Assembly: GCA_951394045.1 (NCBI GenBank) | Contig: OX595986.1 | Location: 248,001 to 312,000 of the forward strand | Source of the DNA: Nitzschia sp. DOCU1 | Taxonomy: Eukaryota; Bacillariophyta; Bacillariophyceae; Bacillariales; Bacillariaceae | Direction: 5' to 3' | Length of the DNA stretch: 64,000 nt | Part shown: piece by piece, positions 41,894 through 52,002 of the stretch | Layout: each line of letters opens with the position of its first letter | Position numbering within the stretch: the first letter of the stretch is position 1 | Notes under the pieces: model-generated | The model's input: only the letters and a program-made list of their open reading frames with translations | The model's database searches: none | What the model was told of the DNA's origin: nothing | Position numbers and translations under genes: made by a program

Positions 41894-42988
41894 TTAGGGA
41901 ATGGTTCGTTCTTGTCCTACTCGTTGTTGCAATTGTTCCACACGATCTTGTCGAATGCCCAAACTTGCATTCAAGCGATGGATGGGAAGATTACTGTTGT
42001 TTGACAAACACAACCACGCCAAACTATAAAAGGAATGTAGAATGTCGGGAACGACACCCGGTGTTTTGGCAAAACCTCCCATTTGGGGCGATTGACACGA
42101 CAAGATGAACGTTTGCAAAGGCGCGTGTTCCAAAAGATGATCGTGGCCCAACAATTTCAAAGAACCACCAATCCAATAACTATAACATGTATCTTCGACT
42201 TTGTTGGGTCGTCCTTGCATGCCTTGTACTTGTCGATGAACACACCAATGAATTAACTCCTCTTTTCTCTCCAAAGTATCCAATCGTCCCATGAGGACTA
42301 GTGCCGCTAAACCACAAAAGGTCGAGCCGCCATGTCCTTCTTGACCTGGTACCAAGGCAATGCCCCCATCATAGGCCCGACAAGATTGAATATACTCAAC
42401 AGCCCGATCGACATTTATACCGGACCAGTCATTTAACAAATACGATATAGAGCATGCACAATACAAGAAACGCATATCTTGTTCGGATGGATCTTGAATG
42501 CATCCAAAACTTCCATCGGGACGTTGGAGGGACCGAACATGCTCCAAAATAGCCGACTTGTCAGGCAATCGATCCCAGCCATGTAACGGATCCAACACCA
42601 ACAAAGTCAACAAGGCACAATACGTCATGGCAATGTGGGGTCGATGATACGGAGAAGAAGATCGTAGTGCGGGTGGAGTTTCGGTACAAATTTCGTTTTC
42701 GTTTTGTTCCTCCAAGGGTCCAGCATACGTTCCACCTTGAAATCCACCCTCCAACAATAAACAATCATAGATCCAATCGATGATTCGTTGTTTGTCTAAT
42801 CGATATTCCTGAAGTAGTTCAGGATTGTCCCACACATTTAACAAATCCAATGCGTGAACGGCAAAATGCACCAGAGTCAAACGATTCGTATCCAATTTGG
42901 CGTACGGTGCAGGAATTTGATGCAAGGCCGAAGCAAAGAATCGAATATGACGCTGTGTATCAAAGGATAATATAGCTGACGACGACAT
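41894..42988 (-). CDS. PGGT1B-like: Geranylgeranyltransferase type I, beta subunit
   Basis: 364 aa from the ATG at 42988 (MSSSAILSFDTQRHIRFF). The frame extends upstream but starts with GTG and does not fit the family. It shows the alpha/alpha-barrel prenyltransferase repeats: RPDGSFGC, CRAYDGGIALVPGQEGHGGSTFCGLAAL, RPNKVEDTCYSYWIGGSLKLL and GGFAKTPGVVPDILHSFYSLAWL. Zinc ligands are visible as the D and C of VEDTCYSYW and the H of DILHSFY. RPNKVEDTCYSYW is closer to GGTase-I than to farnesyltransferase (which has D(S/T)CYSFW) or Rab GGTase beta. Role: with the shared alpha subunit it attaches geranylgeranyl to CaaX proteins such as Rho-type GTPases in the cytosol. The alpha subunit is not in this window. 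Confidence 0.88.
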   Translation of the reverse strand: MSSSAILSFDTQRHIRFFASALHQIPAPYAKLDTNRLTLVHFAVHALDLLNVWDNPELLQEYRLDKQRIIDWIYDCLLLEGGFQGGTYAGPLEEQNENEICTETPPALRSSSPYHRPHIAMTYCALLTLLVLDPLHGWDRLPDKSAILEHVRSLQRPDGSFGCIQDPSEQDMRFLYCACSISYLLNDWSGINVDRAVEYIQSCRAYDGGIALVPGQEGHGGSTFCGLAALVLMGRLDTLERKEELIHWCVHRQVQGMQGRPNKVEDTCYSYWIGGSLKLLGHDHLLEHAPLQTFILSCQSPQMGGFAKTPGVVPDILHSFYSLAWLCLSNNSNLPIHRLNASLGIRQDRVEQLQQRVGQERTIP

Positions 42989-43461
42989 GATAATGATGGA
43001 CTGTAAGAATAGAATCAGAGAGGGCGGGGGGTAGACCGCTCTGCTGCAATCACAAAGGCATGGAGCGATGCCGACGGCGGCCATTTTGTGCATATATGCG
43101 TTGACCCACACGACCTACCGGTAATTCCATGATTTAGCTGGCGCCACTTTCCACGTGGAAGGTCGTTATGCATGGGCACGCGCAGGGCGGGAAAGCCGGC
43201 CCTCTCATTTTTCGTGTCGCTGAGATTCGCTGAGGGTATGACGCCACTTCTCTACATTCCCGGCAATGTCGGCTACCGGCATCATTGGATAAAACGGACC
43301 TCGAGATTCCCTGTGTTGGAGGGAGTCTCTCCCTCATCGCCATGGCCCAAGCCACATAAACTTCTTTAGGTTCCAGACTCTTTCTTTCTCCCTACATTCC
43401 ATGATTGACAAATAGCATTGCTTTCATCATTACTCTATTGTACTAAATCAACCAGTTGACC
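42989..43461. other. Divergent intergenic
   Basis: 473 bp between the GGTase beta (-) and TPK (+) starts; contains a near match (CTACCGGTAA at 43115) to the dispersed palindrome. Confidence 0.45.
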
Positions 43462-44988
43462 ATGGTGATGTACACGGGGCTTTGGCAGCCAGTGAATGAT
43501 GATTACTGGAATACTGCAGATGAACAACGTCGTTTGCGCGCACCTGCTGATCGTGGCTCTCAACGCACTGCTTCCAGTGCTGCCACTGCTACTGTCAACA
43601 ATCGCAATAACAACAACAATAGCCCCCCTCGAACGATTGAATATGGCTCCGTCTTTGAACATGCCATGGCAGCAGAAGAAGACAAGACTGTGAGTTGGAG
43701 CGATGACTACTTTTCGAATGGCAACAACAGCAACCATAACAATGGCGAACGAAAAGACAATGACGAAGACAATAACAACAAGTATGAAAATTCTACGGAA
43801 AGTACAGGAACCAGTGCTACTTCCGAACAAGAACTTCCAAGTTTGACGGGAGCCTTTCAAAGCTTGGAAAATCGCACCATTGTTCGCAATTGTCTCGTGT
43901 ATTTAGGCATTTACATGTCCTTGGCAGTGGTGGCCTACTCGTATGTCTTTGAACAATGGACGATTATTGATTCCTTGTATTTTGCAGTCGCCACATTTAC
44001 CACGTGTGGTTATGGTGACAAGGAACCTACCACGACGGCTGGGCAAATCTTTACGATTTTCTTTGCTATTTATGGCGTCATTATTTTGGGTGTCTTTATT
44101 GCCATTTTTGGAAGTACTCTGAGCGAAGCACAAACCAAGGCGATGAAACGATTTCAACGTCAAAAACAACATCAAATGATTGAAACTCTCTTTAAAAAGC
44201 CTGGTGAAGACTCTATAAGACAAGAAGACCATATTGAACAGTCTGGCTTTTGGAGAGACCATGTTTCGTTGGCGGATGATGTGTGGAAAGTCGTCACGGC
44301 AGAGTTTCCCTTGATTGGATTAGTGGCAATCATGGCATTGATTTTGGGCATTCGAGAAGGCTGGGGGATCACGTCGACACTTTACTTTTGTATCATGGCG
44401 GCGACGACGACTGGTAAGTGACTACGCACAAGTTGAGTGAAAAGTACATGACTGGGCCACTCACACACACCATCTCTAGGCTATGGAGATTATACACCCG
44501 AAAGTCAAATCGACAAACTTTATTGTGTCATTCTATTGCCACTGGCAGTCGCAGTCTTTGGAGAAGTCTTGGGAAGGATTGCTTCGGTTTACATTCAACG
44601 GAAACAACGATTGGCACAACGAAAATTTGTGCATCGTTCCTTGACACTGTGTGATATTCGAAATATGGACACGAACGACGATGGAAAGGTGGATCGAGAA
44701 GATTTTGTCTTTTTCATGTTGGTGGCCTTGCAAAAAGTTGACAAATCTACCATTGATGAACTCAAGGCTGTCTTTGATTCTTTGGATACCAACGGAAATG
44801 GACTGTTAGAAGCAGATGATATAGTGGAATTGGCAGAAGAAAATTATTTGCCGACGCTAGAAGCCATTCAAAAAGAATACTTGAATTCATCCGATTTGGA
44901 TGAATTGTTGTTAAGAGACATGCCCGAGGTTCCGGCGCCGCTTCCTCTGGAGATTCAGAAACATCGACGGGCTCATACAGTGTTATGA
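43462..44988 (+). CDS. Two-pore-domain K+ channel with C-terminal EF hands (TPK-like)
   Basis: 486 aa from two exons, 43462-44413 and 44480-44988; the intron 44414-44479 is GTAAGT...TCTAG. The ATG at 43462 is in CCATGG. The N-terminus (about 130 residues) is Asn/Ser-rich. The pore plan is M1 (NCLVYLGIYMSLAVVAYSYVF), P1 with filter TTCGYGD, M2 (FTIFFAIYGVIILGVFIAIFG), M3 (LIGLVAIMALILGI), P2 with filter TTTGYGD, M4 (VILLPLAVAVFGEVLG). Two EF hands follow (MDTNDDGKVDREDF and LDTNGNGLLEADDI), each with an intact Ca2+ loop. Plant TPK channels with the same plan are Ca2+-activated vacuolar K+ channels; the same is inferred here. The intron splits the first Gly codon of the second filter. Confidence 0.93.
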
Positions 44989-45904
44989 CACGGTTGGGGA
45001 TGGTTCCATTTTGCCTTTCATTGCTTTCGGAATCGCTTTTTGACCAACGCGTTCACCGATCAGCAATACCAACCATCCACCTACCTACCTACATGGGTTG
45101 TTTTGTTATCTACCATTTATAGAAGACAAAATGGTTTTGAATGTGCAAAGTCCCTGTTTCACAACGTAGCAACAACACATTGAACGAGTGGCTCATGCAG
45201 CCCCACTTTCTACTAAAGTAGGCAATGACAGCTCACCCCAGCACCGGTGAACAGGGAGTAAGTGGTCCCATGATTGGCTTGATTCCATCTCGTCTAGTAG
45301 AACTACTGCAAAATCAAAACGCGACGCTACGCCCGCACAACACAAGCGGCGACCAACAAAACTACGTACTTGCTTACCGAGATGAGCATGTATTAACCAG
45401 TACAATCGAGAGGGGGTCGCATCTGAAGTAAGTGTTGGAAAATACTCCGTCTCGGGGTTGCAAAACAGCACCAACTACGGTAGTGCCGCAGCTGAAACTT
45501 CAATTCTTGGAGCGACGAGGCCAAACGCGATGCTACAATATCTACACGTCAATATGTATTATCGCCACTATAAAGTTGTATGAAAATGAATCATTCAAGA
45601 TGATTCTAACTTGCCTAGCATCCGGAAGCTACTCCCTTTGATCAATGGGATTCCATCAAACAGAGGCCGTTGAACGGAGGACTCGACTCGACTCATTCGA
45701 AGACTAACGATTGACTCATAGGACTGGAGTCATTCCCGCAGGAACCAAATGCGGCTGTGTGTTGGTGGGAAATCTTTGGGTCACCCCCCGCCAGCGCATC
45801 TCAGCCATGCTTCGACCACGACGATGACAGCAAAAAACGGAAGCGTATCCCGGTTTCGAAACCCCCCATAGTAGAGCAAGACTAAAGGTCATAGTAATTC
45901 GAAG
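44989..45904. other. Intergenic
   Basis: Between TPK and the ABM gene. Only short frames; no repeat found. Confidence 0.45.
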
Positions 45905-46948
45905 ATGGGATATCATTCTGGTTTCCATCGGGCGCTTCTTGCGGCCCTGTTGCTTTCGGTGCAAGCTTTCAGTGGTTTGCCACCTTTGCTGTCTCGAGTC
46001 GCGTCCGGTTCCGGGCGTCACGCCTCCGCTTTGTTTTCCACTGAAACTTCTACCGATGTGGAGACGACTCCAAAGGGCCTTTTGAAGCGTGATCGATACG
46101 TGGCCACAAATCGCTTTGCAGTCCGCAAGGGCAAGGCTGCGAAATTCGAGCAGCGCTGGGCTACTCGCAAGTCGAGACTTGCAACCTTGGATGGCTTCAA
46201 GTATTTTCATCTGATGCGCCGAGTTCTTTTGAATGAGGACGGAACTTCAAGCTATGACGAGGGTACGGATGATGAATCCGCCCAAGGAAATATGGTCAGC
46301 TTTACCATCTGGGAAAAGAAATCCGATTTTAGCGCCTGGAGATCAGGCGAGGCCTTCAAAGAAGCCCATGGTGGCACCTCTATCGGGGCATTTGTGAGTA
46401 CCATGGTTAACTCAGCCTTGGTCTTACGAGGCCCTCCCCGACCTGCATTCTACGATGGGCTCTTGGTTCAGAGTATCGTCCCTGACTCGGTTCCTGAGAC
46501 TGTGGATGGATGGCGAAACGTCAAAGCCGACGGTGTAAATACATTGCCCACCGAATGCTTCATTGCGTGCAATCAATTCTACGTACCCACAGAGAACGCC
46601 GCTGCCTTTGAACAGCGATGGGCATCTCGAGAAAGTAAGCTAAAGGAATGCGACGGATTTGTGGCATTCACTATGCTGCGCCGAGATGGTCAAGCCAAGG
46701 GTCATGGTACGGTAGAAATGGACGCCAGCGAGCCGTCGTATGTCTCGACAACAATCTGGAAGGATCGAGCAAGCTTTGAAGCGTGGAAGAGTGGCACTGC
46801 CTTTCAACAAGCCCACGGTCAATCAGGAAAAAAGGACGAGAAGGAAGGGTCTGCTCCGCCCTCTCCGCCCCAGCCACTATGGAGTCGTCCTCCCCGGCCC
46901 GTCTTTTACGAAGGAGTTCTGGTCATTTCTAGTGAGCAGGGTGCCTAA
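45905..46948 (+). CDS. Plastid-targeted double ABM-domain monooxygenase-like protein
   Basis: 347 aa from the ATG at 45905. The N-terminus is a signal peptide (HRALLAALLLSVQAFSG) whose AFSG junction resembles the diatom plastid ASAFAP motif, followed by a Ser/Arg-rich transit region. Two ferredoxin-like ABM (antibiotic biosynthesis monooxygenase) repeats follow: one at about 63-190 (NRFAVRKGKAAKFEQRWATR, FKYFHLMRR, FTIWEKKSDFSAWRSGEAF) and one at about 215-325 (NQFYVPTENAAAFEQRWASR, FVAFTMLRRD, TTIWKDRASFEAWKSGTAF). Both end in a PPRPxFYxGxLV block. ABM proteins include haem-degrading IsdG/HmoB-type and quinone monooxygenases; FEQRWxxR with a following aromatic pair is typical. Chlorophyll or haem breakdown or redox protection in the plastid is inferred. 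Confidence 0.82.
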   Translation: MGYHSGFHRALLAALLLSVQAFSGLPPLLSRVASGSGRHASALFSTETSTDVETTPKGLLKRDRYVATNRFAVRKGKAAKFEQRWATRKSRLATLDGFKYFHLMRRVLLNEDGTSSYDEGTDDESAQGNMVSFTIWEKKSDFSAWRSGEAFKEAHGGTSIGAFVSTMVNSALVLRGPPRPAFYDGLLVQSIVPDSVPETVDGWRNVKADGVNTLPTECFIACNQFYVPTENAAAFEQRWASRESKLKECDGFVAFTMLRRDGQAKGHGTVEMDASEPSYVSTTIWKDRASFEAWKSGTAFQQAHGQSGKKDEKEGSAPPSPPQPLWSRPPRPVFYEGVLVISSEQGA

Positions 46949-47260
46949 GTAGCGATAGGTTTGAAATACGGTCGCTGAATAGCCTACCTGTACGCCATCA
47001 TCGCTAGGTTAATTTCCACTATATAGGGACTTGTCATGCCGACCATTTCGCGAACTTTGGGGGACAGCCGCCACTATTGAACAAAAGAGTTGTCAATCGT
47101 CAGGCAACGGCAATTCAACTTGCATTACATGAAACACTGGCCGTGATTTTCCTACCACAGAGCTTCTGTTTAGCGTCAACCAGTATCCCGCCAAGAGGAA
47201 TCTATCGTAGTAGTAAAGCTTCTACAGTTTCCAGAATGAGGGAAGTTTGGCTGTTACATA
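46949..47260. other. Convergent intergenic
   Basis: 312 bp of 3' flank of two convergent genes. Nothing recognised. Confidence 0.45.
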
Positions 47261-48193
47261 CTATATTATTCTGCGAGCTGGGTCCCTAGGCACAGAATAG
47301 CCAAGGTTGCTGTTGTTTTGCCCTGTCTGGCATTCTTCTTTTCCTTCGAGCACATCGGTGTCATTGAACTTCCAGTCAAAGTTCTTCTTTGTATCCTGCT
47401 GCTGCTTGCTGGTAATTTTGTCGCGAGTTTCTGGAACAATCGCCAATAAGTCTCCTTTTCGGCGTACCATTGAATCAAGATCAGTTGTCGAAAAAGTCTT
47501 GGAGCCCATGTGGTGATGGGACTTCTTTGATCGTTCGGGGGATGCTCGTCGACTGGGCTTGATCATTTCCAATAACGAGTCGGTGGAAATCGGTTTCCTG
47601 ATAGAGAAATTGACTGGATAGCCGAAAGAATGGGATTTGGATACGATGTTGCTGCGTGAAAGTGGTATCGGGTGTCTTGTAGAGCAATCGCATCGAGTTG
47701 AATCTTCATGCTCTTGGTGTCGTCTCGGAGACTTGACGATGGATTTCTTGTTGTTCTTCTTTTTATTCTTCTTATTCTCAGTAGGAAATGAGGATTGCAG
47801 CAACATATCTTTCACGGCGCCAGAATTGACCGCAAATCGATGGTGCTCATGTTTCATCATTCCACTGGGTGACCATCGTGCATTTGCCTTCGTGGTAGCT
47901 GAGGCGACTATCAAGGGAAACTGCGATATGCGTGCCTTGGTATTCAGGGCAGATGGGGTATGGCCACGAAAGTTATCAGCCGACACCGGATGTGGCATAA
48001 AAATGTGCGGGGATCTGAGAAGCGACGGTGCAGAAAACACAATTCTCATGTATGGATTTGGCCTGGCCGCTGCGTTGTCTGCCACCAGGTCAATCTGCAA
48101 AGGATCAATTTCGAGATCCTTCAGGATCCGAAACAAAAATGAAGGAAGTGGAGCATGCGAGTGGTGCGGTTCATCCATCTTTACCATGTTCAT
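47261..48193 (-). CDS. Hypothetical basic protein
   Basis: 310 aa from the first in-frame ATG at 48193 (the frame is open upstream, but only from a TTG). No recognised domain, signal peptide or membrane segment. It is basic, rich in Ser/Lys/His, with a Lys/Asn run (NKKNKKKNNKKS) that could act as a nuclear signal. Otherwise low complexity. Supported mainly by frame length; its 3' neighbour is convergent. Confidence 0.45.
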   Translation of the reverse strand: MNMVKMDEPHHSHAPLPSFLFRILKDLEIDPLQIDLVADNAAARPNPYMRIVFSAPSLLRSPHIFMPHPVSADNFRGHTPSALNTKARISQFPLIVASATTKANARWSPSGMMKHEHHRFAVNSGAVKDMLLQSSFPTENKKNKKKNNKKSIVKSPRRHQEHEDSTRCDCSTRHPIPLSRSNIVSKSHSFGYPVNFSIRKPISTDSLLEMIKPSRRASPERSKKSHHHMGSKTFSTTDLDSMVRRKGDLLAIVPETRDKITSKQQQDTKKNFDWKFNDTDVLEGKEECQTGQNNSNLGYSVPRDPARRII

Positions 48194-48446
48194 AATATCA
48201 ATTGCCGTGCTTCTTCCGACCTTTGACAGCAAAAGGATGTGTGATGGTTCTACCGAAGGGAACTTTGTGAGACGACGATTTCGTTCTCAGTCTTGAGACC
48301 ACGTTGAAGTGGCACTTGAGATCGTGTCTATTATTTGCGTCCGAGTTTCTCCTAATTTTCTCCCTTCGTTGTATCTTATAGTAATCGTATTGCTATTTTG
48401 TGGTTCCTCGTTTTTATTTGCACTCCTTGTTTTTGCATTTGCACGC

Positions 48447-48658
48447 GAATCGGACCACTGCGAAGGCATATTAAAGCCGTGTCACATCGGAAAAATCTCG
48501 GCATCGCCTCACCTCCGACCACCAATAAATCAGGCAAAGCGTGTTTCCTATGTACAGAACACTACCTTGGAGCTATTAAAAAACTCCGGGTGCGCATGAA
48601 TTAGACCACTGCGAAGGCATATTAAAGACATGTCACATCGGAAAAATCTCAGCATCGC
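48447..48658. repeat. Direct repeat, 61 bp copies
   Basis: Copies at 48447-48507 and 48598-48658, sharing GACCACTGCGAAGGCATATT, GTGTCACATCGGAAAAATCTC-like text and GCATCGC with a few mismatches. A further partial match (CTATTA-AAAxCTCCGGG) flanks both at the 3' side. Confidence 0.7.
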
Positions 48659-48724
48659 GTTTGAAACTATTATAAACCTCCGGGAATGGGGCTTATGCCT
48701 TTTCGACGAAGTACCGTGGTGAAA

Positions 48725-48970
48725 ACGGGTCCCCAATTGCTCTGATTGAACCGACAACGGAAGTCGCTGTTAGTAACTTGCGAGCGAAGACAGGAGGTAG
48801 TCTACTAAGCTAGCTTCGGCTTCACAACGGCCATGGCGTATGCCTTCTTTAGTCCTTTAGAACGAGTCTCCAATTGTTATGATTGAACCAACAACACAGT
48901 TCAAGGTTAGTAAATGTCGAGCGAAGACAGGTGGTCGTCTACTACTAAGCTACTAGCTTCTTCGTCACCA
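48725..48970. repeat. Direct repeat, about 105 bp copies
   Basis: Copies begin at 48725 and 48862 (period 137). Shared boxes: ACG-GTC-CCAATTG-T-TGATTGAACC, GTTAGTAA, GAGCGAAGACAGG-GGT-GTCTACTA and AGCTTC. The copies differ by small indels. Confidence 0.65.
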
Positions 48971-49306
48971 CGTCTGTAATGTAGATATTTATAAAGAAAT
49001 GATTTAATTGCCAAGAAGGTAGCAGCCGTTTTGCCAGAATTTTTTTGACAATTAGCATCACACGCACACCAAACTACCGGTAGTGTATCATAGCTAAGTT
49101 TCCACCCCTGCGATTGTCCTTTTCTTCCACGACTCCAGACCAGCAAACCGCTTGGGGGACAACGCGCCGGTCGGGCGGCCGGGCTGGGTACATCAACACA
49201 CAAGGAAGCGCCGCGCCGAGCCAAGACATTTCCACCTACCGGTAGCCCACATGGCTTGGAGCTCCCTTTGTGCTTCTACTACTACCGTAGAGTAGCCAAA
49301 CCGACG

Positions 49307-49622
49307 ATGACCCCAAGCAGTAGTGAGAACTGCACTTCCTGCCATAAAGAGGGTGCCAAGCAAGCAGCCCTCCTGCTGCACTCCTTGCAACAACACAATC
49401 CTCCTCGCCCAGGTGCTGGTTTATTGCGGTCGAGAATGTCAGCGCAGGCACTGGGAGGAACATTGCAAAGTATGTCTGTCTGTAGAAGACAATAAGCGTC
49501 GAGTGGTGCAGAAACGTAATGACGACGTGCATCAGCAGATAGTAGTAGGTGAGTTATTAATAGTCGTCGAGGAGGCCGTACTATGTCGTATCATCATCCT
49601 TCAAGCGGCAGGATGCTTCTAA
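49307..49622 (+). pseudogene. Broken MYND zinc-finger fragment 1
   Basis: The start frame (ATG 49307) gives the first Cys pair NCTSCHKEGAKQA; the rest of the MYND finger is in the next frame: CCTPCNNTILLAQVLVYCGRECQRRHWEEHCKVC in two halves, ordered as CxxC, YCxxxC, HW, HC, C. A single-base shift near 49365 is needed to join them. No intron restores the frame. MYND fingers bind zinc and mediate protein contacts. Only the finger and a short tail remain. Confidence 0.5.
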
Positions 49623-49650
49623 CACTTTATCCTAGTATCAAACAGCAAAA

Positions 49651-50225
49651 ATGACGCATTTTGAATCCAAGAAGGACTTCAAAAAAGCACTGAAGAAAAT
49701 GGCATCCATGTCATTCGAATGTACGTTCTGTAAGCAAGAAGGAGCGGTTCTTTCAAATTTAGTTTGCTCGCGGGGGGGGGGGGGTGCAAAGGGCCAACTT
49801 GTTACAGCTGCCGAGCGTGTCCTCAAGTCAAGGATTGGCCCACGCACAAGGCAAATTGTGCCTAGAATCTTGCATACACGGCAAGTGTTCTAGAAAGGCA
49901 TCGCGGCATCTCTCGGGAGCAGTTAGATGCGTTCAACCACTGGCGAGATATTTCGGCATTCGCGTTCATAGAGATGGTCCGGTACTACTTTTCAGACCAG
50001 GAATTTCTTCAGCAACCACCAACTTGCTTCCTGATGGTGTTTGTGGATAACAACTGGAATTATAAAATGCTTCTCCCCACCCGGATACCCGAGCCCATGA
50101 GTGTGGCAGAGGCGCCACCAAATATCACATCCTCGTCTGCTAATTATGGAAATATCCATTTCGACGCGGACGGTACGAGACTATATTCTCACACGAGTGC
50201 AAGCTACGTTTCAATGGACGAATAG
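49651..50225 (+). pseudogene. Broken MYND zinc-finger gene 2
   Basis: From the ATG at 49651: MTHFESKKDFKKALKKMASM, then FECTFCKQEGAVLSNLVCSR. A run of 13 G at about 49772-49784 then shifts the frame; the new frame continues the finger (CKGPTCYSCRACPQVKDWPTHKANC), meets a TAG at 49863-49865, and stays open afterwards with protein-like text (REQLDAFNHWRDISAFAFIE, VRYYFSDQEFLQQPPTCFLM) to 50225. One frameshift and one stop break an otherwise typical diatom MYND protein. The G run may also be a sequencing or assembly artefact. Confidence 0.6.
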
Positions 50226-50685
50226 CTCGTTGTATTGATAGTAACTTTGGCAAGATGCATACTATCGCCAGTATCGGTGCTACCGGTAGAGATCTATCTC
50301 GGCGCACGCTTTGGAATCATTTTTTGATAAATTGAGTTGCCGCCCGGCGTTTGCGGTCAAACCGAAATCCCTTCTAACGCAGGCTATTAGAGAGTAATTA
50401 TGCGTCATATTGTCATCCAGTCTCGAATGGATGATAACGTTCCATTCTCTATGTATCCATAAATTCACAAATCTGCGAATAGTTTAGTATGGGAATCCAA
50501 GGTGCCATTGCGCGCCGTTACATCCGACATCAGACTTCGCAAAGCGCGAAAACCGTCCCACTCGTTTTTTGGCGTTGAGGCAACACGATTGCCAAAAATC
50601 ATGAGAGTCTCTCATTCATCATTTCAATTGCAAAGCTTTTACAAGGAACAATCGCAATAACAAGTCCAGCATTTGTTCGACGCAG
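50226..50685. other. Intergenic
   Basis: One exact CTACCGGTAG palindrome at 50280-50289; otherwise nothing recognised. Confidence 0.45.
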
Positions 50686-52002
50686 ATGAGAGACTCATCG
50701 TTCTCCTCAACCCGATCCAAGCACATTCCAAGGATCCCCGCAAGCGCCGTTGTTGTCATTTCGGACAATGATGAGAATGATGATCAAACCTCGACGGCCA
50801 AGGCAATCCTTCGGGAACCCGAAAATCTCGCTGGGTACACCTATCGTGTTGAGATGGATTCTTCCGCGGTAACAGTTGCACAGATCACCAATCTCCTTGC
50901 TGAACTCTCGCACGAGAACATTCTGCAAGTGTATGGAATGGGAGACTCCTTCGTTGTTACCAGCTTTTGGAACGAAACACTTCTTTCGCGGCTAACGAGA
51001 ATAAAAGAGCTGCAAACTTCGTCAGAGAATAACAGAGACGCCAGGTCATCTTGTACCACCAGTTTGAAACTCTTCAAGCGAAATCGGCTTAGCTCGAAGT
51101 CGCAACAAGAAGTAGTGACGACACCAGCACTCAATCTATGGCAACACGTCGCTCTGCCAGTGACGCGGGCTCTTCTCCACTTGCACCAACAGCACGTCAC
51201 GTTAGGCGGCTTGCTAGACTTGACTTCGATAGTTCTCCTTTTTGGTGATGGTATCATGCTGGGACCTCCTCAAGTCTATCTTCGAGACTTTTCCAAAGCC
51301 AAGCGGGCGACACAGGTTGCTGCTTACACGTCGGATATTGACGATTTGCTTTTGGAAGACGTCTTTCGACTTGGAATAGTCTTCAACGAACTAGCACTTG
51401 TCCAACCCCTTCCCTTTGGAGATCCTGCAAACAACATGGATAAGATGATTGAGTCATGCTGCCAAGAGGATCCCTTCTTGCGGCCTTCCATCCGGCGCAT
51501 CCATAAACGATTACTTGAGATTTTGAGGCACCTACCCCCCTCGGTGCCAGCAGTGCAAGGGTCTTGGGCACCGGTTCCGGACACTTTTATCAAAGTGAGT
51601 GATTGTAATGAGTATCACAGTCAACTACGAGTTCCACTCTTGACGGGCTTTGGATCCTCAACAAGTAGTATTAGTACTTGTGGAGCAACTGGCTCAAGCG
51701 TACAACACCATTCACACGATGTATTGAGTCCCAGCGATTCGCCTTCTCCTCGGAAAGACAGCGTGACCTCAAGATATCCGGAAAACACCAACCAGAGCGT
51801 CATTACTTCCTCGACTGCTAGTTCGAGTTTTTTGAGAAGTGATGTTGACTCTCCATGGTCGACACCTGAACAACGCGAGCCTCGAACTGTTCCTACTAGC
51901 AGCGGCAGCAGTCACGATGATTGGCTCCCTCGTATTCCAAGAGTGGGAATCGACGATGATCTATCTTCGTCGTTGAGCCACCTTTATTTTGTGGAATGTT
52001 AA
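50686..52002 (+). CDS. Pseudokinase-like protein
   Basis: 438 aa from the ATG at 50686. The fold order of a kinase is visible without the catalytic residues. There is no glycine loop or VAIK lysine, a helix C like LLAELSHENILQVYG, and ALLHLHQQHVTLGGLLDLTS where HRDLKxxN should be (Asp lost). YLRDFSKAKRAT stands in place of DFG and its flank, DVFRLGIVFNELA matches DVYSFGVLLWEL, and CCQEDPFLRPSIRRI matches the CxxxxPxxRP motif of subdomain XI. The C-terminal 120 residues are Ser-rich. Probably a non-catalytic scaffold related to the TKL-like kinases nearby. Confidence 0.7.
   Translation: MRDSSFSSTRSKHIPRIPASAVVVISDNDENDDQTSTAKAILREPENLAGYTYRVEMDSSAVTVAQITNLLAELSHENILQVYGMGDSFVVTSFWNETLLSRLTRIKELQTSSENNRDARSSCTTSLKLFKRNRLSSKSQQEVVTTPALNLWQHVALPVTRALLHLHQQHVTLGGLLDLTSIVLLFGDGIMLGPPQVYLRDFSKAKRATQVAAYTSDIDDLLLEDVFRLGIVFNELALVQPLPFGDPANNMDKMIESCCQEDPFLRPSIRRIHKRLLEILRHLPPSVPAVQGSWAPVPDTFIKVSDCNEYHSQLRVPLLTGFGSSTSSISTCGATGSSVQHHSHDVLSPSDSPSPRKDSVTSRYPENTNQSVITSSTASSSFLRSDVDSPWSTPEQREPRTVPTSSGSSHDDWLPRIPRVGIDDDLSSSLSHLYFVEC

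Larger units (their letters stand above)
48194..49306. other. Intergenic with duplicated blocks
   Basis: About 1.1 kb holding two families of direct repeats (48447-48658 and 48725-48970) and two exact CTACCGGTAG palindromes (49074-49083 and 49236-49245). No gene seen. Confidence 0.5.
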
